From Fasciolopsis buskii (lineage: Eukaryota; Platyhelminthes; Trematoda; Plagiorchiida; Fasciolidae), in assembly GCA_008360955.1 (NCBI GenBank), contig LUCM01011253.1:62001-126000 (forward strand): a stretch of DNA of 64,000 bases, given 5' to 3'. Both the position numbers and the translations under genes were made by a program. Under the pieces are notes generated by a model. That model did no database searches, had not been told where the DNA came from, and saw nothing but the letters and a program-made list of their open reading frames with translations. Every line of letters begins with the position of its first letter. The stretch's first letter is position 1. This document shows positions 51,416-62,539 of this stretch, one piece after another.

Positions 51416-53672
51416 GCGAAATCGGTCCCGTTAGATTAAACTCACGAAAGGTTTAGCCGAATTAGTGTCTAACTGTACCGTTTGCAAATGTGCACTATAC
51501 CAGCTTGATGGATGAACAGTTTCCGGTTTTAGATTATTTGTGAACAGGTAATCGGGCTTGCTAAACCTACTGTACTTCTATCCGCACAGAAACGTAGGTG
51601 ACATCAACGAACAAGAGCATAGAAGGATATGATTTAATTTCTATGCTCAAAACAATGAGCTAAAAATTGAGAAATCGTGACCCTAAAGGATCGGCGATCA
51701 CACTGAAGTACTCGATTGTTTGCCCAAAAAGTAAGCGCCCATTTATTGGAAATGTTTTCTATCGGGAATCACCGTTCGTATAAACAACGAAATTGACGAG
51801 CGGTTATAGTTGTACGTTTGCCTGGGAAATCTCTTACTACCTTATTCATTTATTGCCTCAACTACGTGTGCTCATAGCAAACGCTTCATTTGTTTGTAAC
51901 AAAGCGATTCGTGAAAAATTGGTCAATCCGTGCTTTTCATATATTAGACTGTCTGGTTAGCAAAATGTGCCTACGGGTTCTCCATCATGCTTCATCGACG
52001 CGCAGTTCAATAGAAAGAGTCAAAGAAACATTAGAAAGCTTTTTAGTTAACCTGGACGGAAATTATCTGCTACATTTGAGAACATTATTCGTTAGTTAAA
52101 ACCTTGATGCACGAGCTTAAATGTAGAAGATATGGCCACTGTTAAAAGCAACCTACAATTGGTTACTCTTGGTAATTAATGCTGCATCTTTCCCAAAACT
52201 GAGACTGCTCAACCGAATGAAGCGGCCAACCCTGACGTTGATTATCGTAATCGTCTACCAACGATGTTCTCTTATCACTTCTGATCGTGAAAATGCATCA
52301 TTTTGTCAACCGGTGACAAGCACAAAATAGAGCAGACGGACCAGGGTGCCTTTTAATTTGACAATGAAGAGCTCAGACAAAGATGGTTCTGATTTCCAAT
52401 GGATTACTGCAATTGCATAGGGAACAGAAACTTATCGGCGCACGGGTGGGTGGCCCGGGTATAGAATAATTCTTGCCAGACAGCTTTTATAGTGACTAAT
52501 GAAACTTGACTGATTAAACTAGCTAATCCTTTTTTGTCTTAATACAGATGCACGGAGCCACTCACCTACTCACTTGATAAAGAATGCTCGTCCGCGAGGC
52601 CATATTCTAATCTTTGCATACATAAACGAATTCAAATTCACAAAAGAATTATGACAAAACACTATGAAACAAGGGAAAACTTGGTATCTTATTCTGTCCG
52701 GCTGGATCTGAAATTTCAGTAATTGAATGCAAGCAAAATCTACCCACGACTGTAGAAGAAATGTCAAAACAGATTTCCAGGATTAAATTAAATCGCTGTT
52801 TTTTTGAAGTAGAATGCATACTGTAAACACTGGCGTCGAAACTGGCTAAGCGACAAGCTGAATGGATGTTTCACTCGACCTTCAAAGCAATCGAATTGTT
52901 AAGCAACAGGAGAGTTACGTGTTCCTTTGAAACATTGCGGTCCTACTGTTTGTCCATCGGTCGAGGATTTGTTTCACACCGAACGGAGTATTATCCAGGT
53001 ATGCGGCGACGTTGTCCGTTTGCATACGCAAAACAAAAATTAGGCAAAAATTATTTTTCCTACATGTTGCAAATAATCATATCTCATTAACATTTCAAAT
53101 TTCCGATAGTTGGCATTGCTTCTTGTTTGGAGTCGCTCATTTTTGTTTATGAGAAATGAAATTGAAAGATGAAATTAAGGCAACAAATAGATGACAAACT
53201 TGCTATCTAGGGAGTGGTATAGTGAGAGTAGAATCGCCAGAGACCAAGCGCAAATTTGGTTGTTACATCTCTTTCATCAACAACACCGCGTTCACTCTCA
53301 ATTAGTCCGAAGTCATTGCATCCCATATTCTGACCAGGTTCATCCAATCAAATGACTTTTTTCAATTTCGCAGGTCGATCATAGCACTATTTGGTGAAGG
53401 TCAACTCAATTCACAAAATAACGTCACTGGATGCGATCTGTTAGGCAATTCACTTGCATGTAACTAACTGCGCATATATCCTTGTTATTCGACATACGAT
53501 AGTAAATGAAGTACCTCTGCACTGTACGATTTCTCATTGATTTACCCGAGTGCGTAGGCCAGTAACTCGTAGGCCGGCAGCAATTCCTTCTGGCGCCCCA
53601 AGCCTCGTGCAAGCAGGCTCTACATTTTTTACTGATCTCTGAATCAGTGACTTCATGTACATGCACACGTCT

Positions 53673-53693
53673 GCATATATATATATGTATACG
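53673..53693. repeat. Short AT/TG alternating run
   Basis: 'gcatatatatatatgtatacg', purine-pyrimidine alternation. Confidence 0.7.
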
Positions 53694-54090
53694 TAGGAAA
53701 ACAGAGTTTATTGATTCATTGTCCCACTAATGCAGCTAAAGTTATGAGAATGGAAAAAGTTGTTTCTCCTACCATAATCAAATATATCAAATGGTTGTCA
53801 GGATAATTTTGGGTGTATTTTTGCAACTGAGTCGGAGGCAAATGTGCTTTAACTACCTCAGCTTTTTTTTACCAAACGCGTATTACTAAGCACTGTAAGG
53901 TGAACAGTGAGTTAGATAGTAATTTTATTCCATCAAATGTAACAGAATGGTTTATCTGATTCATCATTTGAACGGACTGTTGTACTCAACAGTGGTGCAG
54001 CCAAATGACTGTTTTCCTGGTCTATCTGTAAAGTATTGCGGGTAGTTTTTGAAATTTCATTTCGTCACTCTAATTTTTGTTATCTTGCAG

Positions 54091-54653
54091 TCGGCATTTG
54101 TATACACCGCTTGCAAACTTGACATTGAATGATGCAGCATCTTTTGAAACTGTTATGACCAAACCAACTGAACAAACCAACACTAATCCCCTGACAACGG
54201 AAGAAACGCTGAAATCCACCGACAGCCCGTCTGAACGTGTTGCGCTCTATATCAATCGACTCAAACCCCAAGGACTGTTTATGGCTTTAGCAGTGCGCGA
54301 TCCTGGCTCCTGTTCCACACTGCGTCGTGTTCACGTGTTTCACCACGTCTGTCGAGAATTTACACATGAACTGGTCTTCTACCCACGTTTGGTCCCAACA
54401 GAAAACACGTTAAACTCGTGGGTACAAGGTCGCTGCGTAGCTGGTGCCGTGCAACAATTTACCATCCCTTTGCCTAAGCTTGCTTGTCAGCCGGATGGTA
54501 GATGGGTTTCTAGGGATGCACCATATCCACTGAGTGAAAATCTACTTACGGGCTTTCCTGGTCAGGAGCATGACGTGTGGCAGTCCAGCTGTGTTTGTGA
54601 CATTGGATATGGCATTATGGGAAAAGGATCACCAGAGAACCAAACCTGTCAAG
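54091..54653 (+). CDS. Eph: Eph receptor exon: ephrin-binding domain, second half, into Cys-rich region
   Basis: 563 bases: one base completing a split Ser codon, 187 codons, one spare G. After a Thr/Ser-rich segment (about residues 15-48 of the exon) comes the family core: LYINRLKPQGLFMALAVRD, then DPGSCSTLRRVHVFHHVC (family pattern K-G-F-Y-L-A-F-Q-D-x-G-A-C ... V-x-V-F/Y-Y-K-x-C). Next come a V-x-G-R-C block, LACQPDGRW (family Y-C-x-x-x-G-E-W) and SCVCDIGYG ending in QTCQ. Relative to vertebrates there are insertions in the Thr-rich segment and between the DGRW motif and the CVCDIGY motif. Acceptor tatcttgcag, donor GTAGAC (weaker than the others). The upstream frame is open for only four codons, so a gene finder might add a false start. 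Confidence 0.96.
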
Positions 54654-57600
54654 GTAGACATTTTCTTCATGATTATCACCGGTTATTAATGAACGGCATC
54701 TAATCTGTTTATGCCACCGTATCAAGCGAACTTGCTCCACGTAATTGTCAATCTTCATTGGCAAGTGAAATCTTGCAAGAATCTTTTCAGATGTCTAACT
54801 ATGGATACGCTTGCCTACAAAATCACTGATTACTTTGGAATCACAATGGAATTACCATTGAACCGTGGCTAAAATCACTCTATTTACATTTGCCTTTGCT
54901 GCGTCCGGATACAAAGCAACACCCGATAAGTGTTCGCTGGGAAAACGATGTCTGACGTGATCAGGTTGCTACTACTAATCCAAGTCTGCTTGCAAAATAA
55001 GTTCACTTATAAGTGAAGATAAATTATCCGATTTTCTATTTACTCCCTGAAGGTTACAAAAGTCCTAATGGTTTTTTCGCCGCTAATTAGCTTTTGAGCT
55101 TCTGACTGACGTAAATAAATGAAGTCGTCTTGAACAAAACTTGCAAACCAAATAGGGATGGTAAGAGACTTGAATGTTCTCAGCAATTTCTTACACCTAT
55201 TAGTACCACGGGTGTTCCCCAACCAGGCCAAGATGCTACCACGGAGAACTTTGAGATGTTTTTATTGAGAATCACAGATTTGCCACTTAGGCAAAACTAA
55301 CGTATGTCATCTGCTACGGTGAATACTTCGTAATTTGATCGTCATCGCGTGAACCTACAGTGCATAAATCGCTCTTAACCTGTCAGAAATCACGAGGGTG
55401 ATTGGTTAAGATATCGAATTTAGCAAATTCGATAGCAGACAAGTTGGTTCTCAAATGATTGCTCATACAGCCGTCAAGTTACGATAAATCCACAGTGATG
55501 TGTTCCAGGATATTCGGGATGGGGAACCAATGGTTCCTAAATGACATTGGCAAACTGTTTTCCGAAATGGATCTCTTTATTCAGCTGGCTAAGAGTACGT
55601 TTTATTGAGGCGCCAGTGACGTCCATGTTCGAATTTGCGACGACCCGAGGTCAAAAGATTTTTGCCTTTTGACCAACTTTACACTGTCCACTAACCAAAA
55701 TAAACTTTGCACATAAGATTGGTAAGTTATCAACAGAATATTTCTTGGTTAAAATAAAGAAAATTAGGAAAACTTCTAAGACATGTTTCGTGAGGGTGCA
55801 AAATATTTTGCAGACGTGAGTTTACTAGAGGGTCTATCATTACTAAAACTTACTGTGAAGTCTGACCCAACATTCTCTTCCACCTTGCAGAAAGATCTCC
55901 GCTTGTATGTTAAAAGGTAAAATTTTCTGATAGCCAAGATTCCACAGTGAAAGCGCGAGGTCATGGTTATAGCTTTTACAGTGGCATTTAGGCCTATGTA
56001 GAATTAGCGGTTGCGATGTGGCGATAGGTTAGATTGGGCGATTAGTACTGGCATATTAGTTGTGCTTCGGCACTTTAATAGAAAAGAGTTCCTACATCCG
56101 AGTGGTAAGACAGGAAGGATGCATTGTGTGCCTACGACGCATCAGCACGAACAAAAATATCAGTCATGCTTGCCAAGCAATCGGTAAAACTTACCAACGT
56201 GAGTGTCCACCGGACTTCCTCTTTCTCGATTTTGGGAGTAGTTGGTGATTTTCAGCTGGAATGGGGATTTGTTAGTAGTCGGTAAACACCACGGACCAAG
56301 ACAGCTCAGCCAGGAGAAGATCTGCTAGGTAATCATAAAGCCGTTTTTTTCGCCCACATACCACGGCAAGATTTTGAAGAGAAGAATTGAAAGAGGATTT
56401 TCCAACATCTATAGTAACTGGTTGCATGTGCGATCTGTTAATCCTTCGCCGTGAACCACAAATGTCTTTTGCTTCCAGTTCCGCTTTTCGCCCCACTGAA
56501 GGGCAACGAAAGAGGTCAGTTCAGTTAGCGAAATATCAAGTCGGTGACTTTGTCTCATTCAGATAGTAATCACGCGTTACTCGAGAGTCATCTAAAGAAT
56601 AACCTTGCTGCTGCTGACTTCTGTCAACTTTTAGCCGACCATGTGGCATTCTTGACTAGATTCAGTAACGCCAAGCTCAGTTATGGTAATCAACCCTATC
56701 TTGGTTGCCAGTCAGCTTCATCAAATAATAAACTTTTGAGGGTGTGAAATACTCTAACACTTTTCTACGCCACTAAGAACGTGATACGTGCGGTTTGTGG
56801 TTTGTAGCAGCTTGTTGAACAAAAATGGTTCACTTTTTCCGGGTTGTAATCTCAGTAAGTTGCCATTTGGATAGTTCCCCTTTTCTCGTGTTTCTTTTTA
56901 TGCATCCATTCACAAATTCCATGATTTTACTAATCTAGACGTGAACTTAATGAGAACGAAATTTCCTGAATCGCGTAGATTCTAACTGTCGCTAGAGGAG
57001 TTACAATATTCAATGTTCAAAGCACCCTGTTAGACTTGCTCTACATCCACAGCTGGCTTTGTGCTGTTTCCTCGAACGATCCGGATAATTTTTTCAATAC
57101 TCACTGAATTTTCAGAATGATTTCATCTATGCAATTCTTTTGCCTTTCTCATTTTATCATATTCCAGTCCTGAAAGCGGCAATCATTTTCACTAGCCTTT
57201 GGACAAATTTAGGCCTAACCAAACAAATCGCAGACCCAGAAATACTTCGAGAATGTAATGAGCAGTGACCCTAAATGTTGCCCCGAATCGATAGTTAGCT
57301 ATCATTAAGATATCGACGAGTTCATAAATTGTAAGTAAAAAGATAAACGCGAACTAGAGTGAGGTTAATCAGATTCAGAAGTGAGCTAGGGCGTGGTACG
57401 GATAAGCAATAAGTCTTCATTTCATTAAACAAGTGCCAAACAAAATTAACGAGTGATTACTTGCCCCGTTTTCAGAATGGCCATAGCTGGTGATTAGTTT
57501 CCGATTACTGATCGAAATGCCGAATTACTTGATTTTTTAATCAGTCAACCTAAAGGTACCCTTAGAGGGACAGCAAGCTTGCATCTCCTTGCTTTGTGAC

Positions 57601-58964
57601 AAAAGAAGTTTGGCCCTCTATTGACGAAGTCCACCCCTCCGAATAAATACTTTAGGAGGTCACAAACAAAGCCGTGTATCGTGGTTTTGGGATCAATAGG
57701 ACAGCCTCAATTATTCCCTTTTTTCTATTTCATTCCAAGTTGAGATGAATGAGTACAATTTTGAACGGAATCGCTGTGCTGACTATGAAGACGCGCGCCC
57801 GGAAGAAGAGACATGTGAGGTCCGGGCGATTGTTGTGTGCTTGACCGAAACGAAATTTCAAAGTGTAACAATAAGCAGTGCCAATACTCAGTCCATGGTT
57901 GAAAAGTTCCTAGAACGTTGGATAATAATGTCGAGGTTTAGTTTTTCATTGAAGATCAGTGCTAGATATGACAGCACACATCCTCCAATGTCAGCTGCTA
58001 ACCTACCGAATAATATGTTCAACCGTGAACAGTTTGTTCTCGGTTCATGACTTACATGCTTCACAATCGTCAGGACTGTCTAAGTAGGACCCAGAACGAT
58101 GGCCTACCGGACATAATGTAGCCGGACCTTAGGTCGACACACAACAACCACCTTCTAGGTAGGATTGCTTTCCACCACCAAGGTGACTAGTAAAGGTAAA
58201 TTTTAATCTGCGACTTTTTCTGAGCGACAAATTTCTAATTCATTTAAGCACCGTCTCTCAGTATATCTGTTTACTGCATCAGTAGTGTTCTCATATCTAT
58301 TACACATTCGTGTCAGAAGATTTATCACTTCCCAATAGAGAAAAGTGTTCCACCGGTGTCATACAGGTAAACAGAATTACTTGAGAGTTCTCTGCGTCGA
58401 TGACATTTCGGTTCCGCTTAATCATAAATGCCAGTTGGGCCGGAATCTGCTATCCACCCAGGAGAATGGTTAAGCAGATTTCGCACATAAGATGTCCCAC
58501 TGAATTATATAAATTAGCCGGTATTATCAGTGTGTTTGGGATTTCCGAGCACGCTTGCTGGGTAGCCATTGCGCACTGCTGCCGTTCGTGAAACGAAGAT
58601 CTTAAAAAACCGGTTATTGAGAAACAAAGATAGAATTAAAACTCTCTGACTGCCATCAGCATACGACCTAGAATATCAATAACGTTCCGCATTGAAAGTA
58701 CTGATCTTCATGCGGCAACCACATGACCGGTCGGCAGTACACATGTAAAAGATCTATCTGGTAAATCTTTCTCAGAACTTTTGTTACACCTATCTAATTT
58801 TTGATAGATCTTTTAAGAGGAGCAAGAAAATGCTACGTAGGTGTCAACTTATTTTCTGACGTAAGTCCTTCTGATAAGCAAATACTGGGCGGTTTCTAAT
58901 GGAGTATCGCTTTTTTTCTAACTCAGTTTTCTATCCACAATTCCCCGTCTACTGCCAAATGCAG
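54654..58964. other. Eph: Eph intron (4311 bases)
   Basis: Phase 1 intron between the CQ of the previous exon and the A-C of the next, GTAGAC...AAATGCAG. A 101-codon frame at 57745-58050 starts with ATG and is Glu/Arg-rich at first; it has no known domain and is not needed for the Eph frame. No repeat from families A to C was noted. Confidence 0.85.
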
Positions 58965-59186
58965 CCTGTGGTACAAACGAATACAAGAACAAAATTGGTC
59001 GATTTCCTTGCTCTGTTTGCCCACCCAACTCACACAAAACGCATTCGAGTGAAACCATTTTCCCTGGGCTGCCTCCTTTGTATCAGCCAACTAGACTGGA
59101 AGGAAATCGAACCAGTGATTTGTGCGAATGTAATCTTGGCTTCTATCGACATCCACAAATTGACACAATTGACATGCCATGTACCA
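58965..59186 (+). CDS. Eph: Eph receptor exon: EGF-like cysteine-rich segment
   Basis: 222 bases: two bases, 73 codons, one base; phase 1 on both sides. The correct frame is not the longest open frame at this place, so the exon is easily missed. The translation opens (A)CGTNEYKNK, continues PCSVCPPNS, then EGNRTSDLCECNLGFYR and ends DMPCT. This follows the family pattern A-C-x-x-G-x-Y-K ... C-x-x-C-P-P-x-S ... C-x-C-x-x-x-F/Y-F/Y-R-A ... M-P-C-T almost cysteine for cysteine. About 20 extra residues, rich in Pro and Leu, sit between the CPPNS and CEC parts, making it longer than the 156-base vertebrate counterpart that I recall. Acceptor caaatgcag, donor GTAAGT. The phases fit both neighbours exactly. 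Confidence 0.94.
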
Positions 59187-60544
59187 GTAAGTCAGCATTG
59201 GAGGAATGCAAAATGTACTTCCAGTTGTGACAAGGTGGTGTGTAAGCAACGTTCTATTATAAGGTTAGCCTGATCATCAGCAACCGCAATTTCCTATGAA
59301 TAATGTAGACATTCGTCTGGAAAAAAACGGCCTGAGAGACAAATGTGTCAGTGTTTTTGCAAATGAGTAACTGCTTTGTTTCGAATATAGTTCCAATGTT
59401 TGAACTGAATCTCTGTCATTTTTACTTTAATTGTCTATGTATTAGTGATGGGGGTTTTCATTGGTGAAATAGGTGAAATAGTTAAACCCTTTATTTTGTG
59501 ACAAGCCACTTGCATCCGGGTTTTCACCCATTGTTCTCAAGTAATGAACAAGAAGGGTGTTTTTGAGCAGAAAAGAGGTGGGCTTCTTGCTATCAAAGCT
59601 ATGGCATATCACGAACGCAACAAATTAGCACTAGTTCGAGTTACGTCAGTCGGCCTGTGCACGATCGAAGCAAAAGACGTTCATTTTGCGTAGGATTAGT
59701 CGGAAAATGAAAAGTGTTTCCCGTATTTTTAGAGTCGAAGGGAGGTTACCAACAATCAATCCATTCCCGACTGTGCCTGCGACTTTAAAAATAGGCAGTT
59801 GGTCGGACGGAAGCGGTCTACAATGGAACAAGGGCTCACACTGTCTCAATAGTTTTAGCTTATCTGTTTTGTGTTGGAATGCAAAATCCAGCCAAATTAC
59901 ATGACTTGAAATTCGATGATGTGACAAAATAGAGATGGACTGAACATCAGGTCATGGGGTGCAATTTGAGATACAAAAACCAAATTTGGGACTTCTACTG
60001 CGTATCAGAAATGATTCATTGAGACAATTCGAAATTGGTTTTCAGCATCTCATGTGAAACGCAAAAGATTTGGATGCAGATTCATCAGAGTAGATTTTAT
60101 ATGATAACCATGACAGAGAATGGTGTAATCGATTACACAAAACCAAAATGGATGTAAAGGACCTTCCATTAAACGTGGTCACTGATTAGGTACAATTTGA
60201 ATATCCACTTGTAAACAGAACTCGGAAAAAGCAGAAACAGCTAATAAACTGTGACCGTCGTAAAATCAGTGGATTTTTGTATGGTTGAGTTCGTTCTCTT
60301 CCTGGTTGTTTCACCCAGAGTCACCGTGACAGAATGCACGGTGGAAAACTATTTGATGTCCAGTTTCCCATAAATTATCGATCCGAACTCATACATGGCG
60401 GAACGTTACCAACGTGCTGCATAGACAAACCAAATATTTTCTTCTTGATTCCGTGCAACTGGCTGAGATAGCTTACCAGGAGCGCAGATAGTGTGTCCTG
60501 TTTAGAAAATTGATCAACTAACTTACGTGTGCCTTCGAATACAG
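59187..60544. other. Eph: Eph intron (1358 bases)
   Basis: GTAAGT...CGAATACAG, phase 1. Short frames on both strands (59646-59927) have no recognisable domain. No known repeat was seen. Confidence 0.85.
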
Positions 60545-60737
60545 AGTTGCCGACTAAACCGATGCAACTACAGGCAATCACAACTGATCCAGCCCGAGTT
60601 CAAATGACGTGGACCGGTCCACGAAACACTGGAGGTCGGGATAAACTGTGGTTCACAGTTCAGTGCCTTGAAGATCCAATAACCCAGTGCACGGAACAGA
60701 TAACTTACATTAACCCGGCTCCAACGTTTTTATACAA
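60545..60737 (+). CDS. Eph: Eph receptor exon: first half of fibronectin III domain 1
   Basis: 193 bases: two bases completing a Lys codon after MPCT, 63 codons, two spare bases. The translation LPTKPMQLQAITTD then VQMTWTGPRNTGGRDKLWF and TVQCL follows the Eph first FN3 domain: P-x-x-P-x-x-x-x-S ... V-x-L-x-W-x-x-P-x-D/N-T-G-G-R ... Y-x-V-x-C. The core Trp and the TGGR loop typical of Eph FN3-1 are kept. The exon stops about 63 residues in, at a GTGAGT donor, so the second half of the domain is in another exon; the vertebrate gene, as I recall, has no intron here. Acceptor gaatacag. The next exon was not found before 64000. Confidence 0.93.
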
Positions 60738-61896
60738 GTGAGTATTCAAATGAATGAAACTAACGCGCTATCCATTCAATTTTTTATACTTTTGCGTTTT
60801 GATTGCTGAAAATTAACGCTTTTCAAACCGGTTAAAATCTGGGATAGTACAGATCCATTCGTTTTGGCGCAGATTAACCAACCAAGGTTGGTATTTTTAC
60901 TATATGTGCCCTCCCAACTAAGCCACATGGAGAAGTTCGGTAGGCCGTTGAAAGTCTGCTGGGTGCCGTACTGGCTGAGGTGTTTTATTCAAAATCATTC
61001 TTCTCTGGCTCGTGTGCCAGTTCGAGTGAGATCGTTATGTTCTGCTGTTTTGTTCTAGTAATATAAGAGACACAATACAATGCTCTCGTAGATTGAAAAG
61101 GCTAACTTGAGCGGTGATACCGTACGATGGGTTGTTTTGTGAACCAGGAAGCTTCTTATTAGTAATAATTATTTCAGAAGATGTTCATATTTATCGTCAG
61201 CCCATCGCTTCGACAAGTTTTAAGCATCTTGGATGTTTTTTTGCACTTGAATGACGTTTCATAAGCTGTTTGAACTTAAACACATTATCAGCCTAGCAAA
61301 ATAAATGTGTTCAGATTTGCTCCATAACACGCACCAGTCACATCGCTGTACCTCATGTTTCGTATCGTTCGTTTGGTTCCTTAATCAATATTCAGTATAT
61401 TCTGTAACAAAATAGGTGGTCACATTTAGAGTAAGCACAAGTTTTAGGATCAAAATACACAATTTCGGCAACATAATGTTACCGAAGTGATTTTGTCGAC
61501 CCAGCAAAATCGTTTTATCTTTAATGTCAGTTGAGGTTTTTATCAGGACAAAGGATTAACCATCGGATACGATGTCAATAAACCTAAGCTCAAACAATTG
61601 TACTGAAGCGCACTAGACGAACTATCACATTCATGTAGTCCTTCCCAAACTGCCGCAAAGCTTTTCGTAAGTGACTATACTTTCTTAATCAAAATCAGCT
61701 ATTTGGATCGTGAACAGCTGGCGTCAACACGAAACCGAAAAGCGGAGCCAATGACAGCTACGACGATGTCAAAATACTGATTTAAAAACGGTGAAATAAG
61801 AAAATAACACAAAAAGAAACAAGAATTATTTAGAAATGGAGCAAACAAGCCGGTCAAGTAAAAGCTCATTCGTTAGGAAAACAGCAAATTAACGAC
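60738..61896. other. Eph: Downstream Eph intron, first part
   Basis: It starts with the GTGAGT donor. It contains the family B copy at 60961-61149. I saw no exon with FN3, transmembrane or kinase features. Confidence 0.6.
60961..61149 (+). mobile_element. SINE-like family B, copy 4
   Basis: The head is tRNA-like on the + strand: 'gtactggctgaggtg' as an A box and 'gccagttcgagtgag' (about 61016-61030) as a B box. The tail 'cttgagcggtgataccgtacgatgggttgttttgtgaacc' matches family B. The middle differs from copy 1, so this may be a subfamily. Confidence 0.55.
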
Positions 61897-62145
61897 GATC
61901 GAGGTTTCGTTTTATGTGTGTAATTACTCAAAAGTCAGCAATAGCGTTGTCGGTAGGATGTTTAATTGGCCGACCTTTCGACTATCTTGGGTGGCCTTTC
62001 TCGAGGCATCGTTTACAATCAAATGATCTGGGGTAGTGGTTATAGGCTAACTGGTATGACAAGGTTGTTTGCGTGCACGTGTGTGTGTGTGTGTGTGTGC
62101 GTGTGTGTGATGTTTGTCTCGTTTGCGTGTAGGTGAGTGTGCATG
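61897..62145. repeat. Inverted repeat, left arm, of Penelope-like element
   Basis: The sequence from 'gacgatcgaggtttcg' through 'gttgtcggtaggatgtttaattggccgac', the GT tract and 'gtttgtctcgtttgcgtgtagg' reappears as reverse complement at about 63040-63296 with small differences. The arms enclose the RT and endonuclease fragments. Penelope-like elements are known for terminal pseudo-LTR or inverted arrangements (family knowledge). Confidence 0.8.
62079..62109. repeat. (GT)n microsatellite
   Basis: GT tract with one GC interruption, part of the left inverted-repeat arm; a CA tract sits at the matching place in the right arm. Confidence 0.9.
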
Positions 62146-62470
62146 CGCGCTGTTTAGGGAACGAATAAAGTCTTCTTGTATAACGATTTCATAATCACGA
62201 ATGTGTCGTCAACGTATCTGAGGTAAATACTTGGACCATTATGAAATGATGCCAATGCGTTGGATTTAGTAGATAGTGTTAAAGTTTGGCAATGACTGAT
62301 GATATGGGAAACCCACGGCAACCGATTCAGAGTGACCTCATATAAATTGCTTGAAATCGAAGTAAGTGAAGGTGAGACAGTTCTATGCCAGTTATAATGT
62401 TGGTAGAAGTTAGACTACAGCCCTCCTTCAGCGAACTGTCGGTTATCAATTTCGAAAGCAGATAATCTGA
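62115..62470 (-). pseudogene. Penelope-like reverse transcriptase fragment, frameshifted
   Basis: Read on the - strand, the segment encodes in order YFDFKQFI (with a TGA just after), ESVAVGFP and, after a one-base shift, PISSVIAKL. Further on it encodes IYLRYVDDTFVIMKSLYKK. These correspond to the RT motif with G-V-A-M-G-S-P-x-S-P-x-x-A-N-L and to the catalytic Y-V-D-D-T box (at about 62188-62199). The YVDDTF(V/I) form with a nearby GIY-YIG fragment points to Penelope-like retroelements rather than ordinary LINEs. Stops and a frameshift make it non-functional, and the finger/thumb regions are not visible. Confidence 0.75.
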
Positions 62471-62539
62471 AGTGTTCACAACGATAAATCTTGTTCAGAA
62501 AGACGTCACAACAAAACTTATGATAGTTCCATCACTTTC

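Larger units (their letters stand above)
44055..54090. other. Eph: Eph intron inside the ligand-binding domain (10 kb)
   Basis: A 10,036-base phase 2 intron, GTAGGT...TATCTTGCAG. It contains a GATA-like patch near 48.07 kb, a decayed ORF region near 49.2-49.93 kb, a family B fragment at 50.22 kb, a possible tRNA-like remnant near 51.33 kb and an AT run near 53.68 kb. No additional Eph exon is needed, since the frame closes exactly across it. Confidence 0.85.
41078..60737 (+). other. Eph: Eph receptor tyrosine kinase gene, visible part (5 exons)
   Basis: Gene-level entry. Five exons spread over 19.7 kb splice into one frame. All four internal junctions preserve it (phase 0 at 41145/43792, phase 2 at 44054/54091, phase 1 at 54653/58965, phase 1 at 59186/60545), giving 435 complete codons. 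The order is ephrin-binding domain, cysteine-rich EGF-like region, first FN3 domain (cut off). Eph receptors are membrane tyrosine kinases that bind ephrins on neighbouring cells and guide cell positioning and axon growth (family knowledge). Missing here are the signal peptide, the rest of the FN3 region, transmembrane helix, kinase and SAM domains. The protein is diverged from vertebrate Ephs but keeps their cysteine pattern. Intron lengths are 2646, 10036, 4311 and 1358 bases. Confidence 0.93.
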
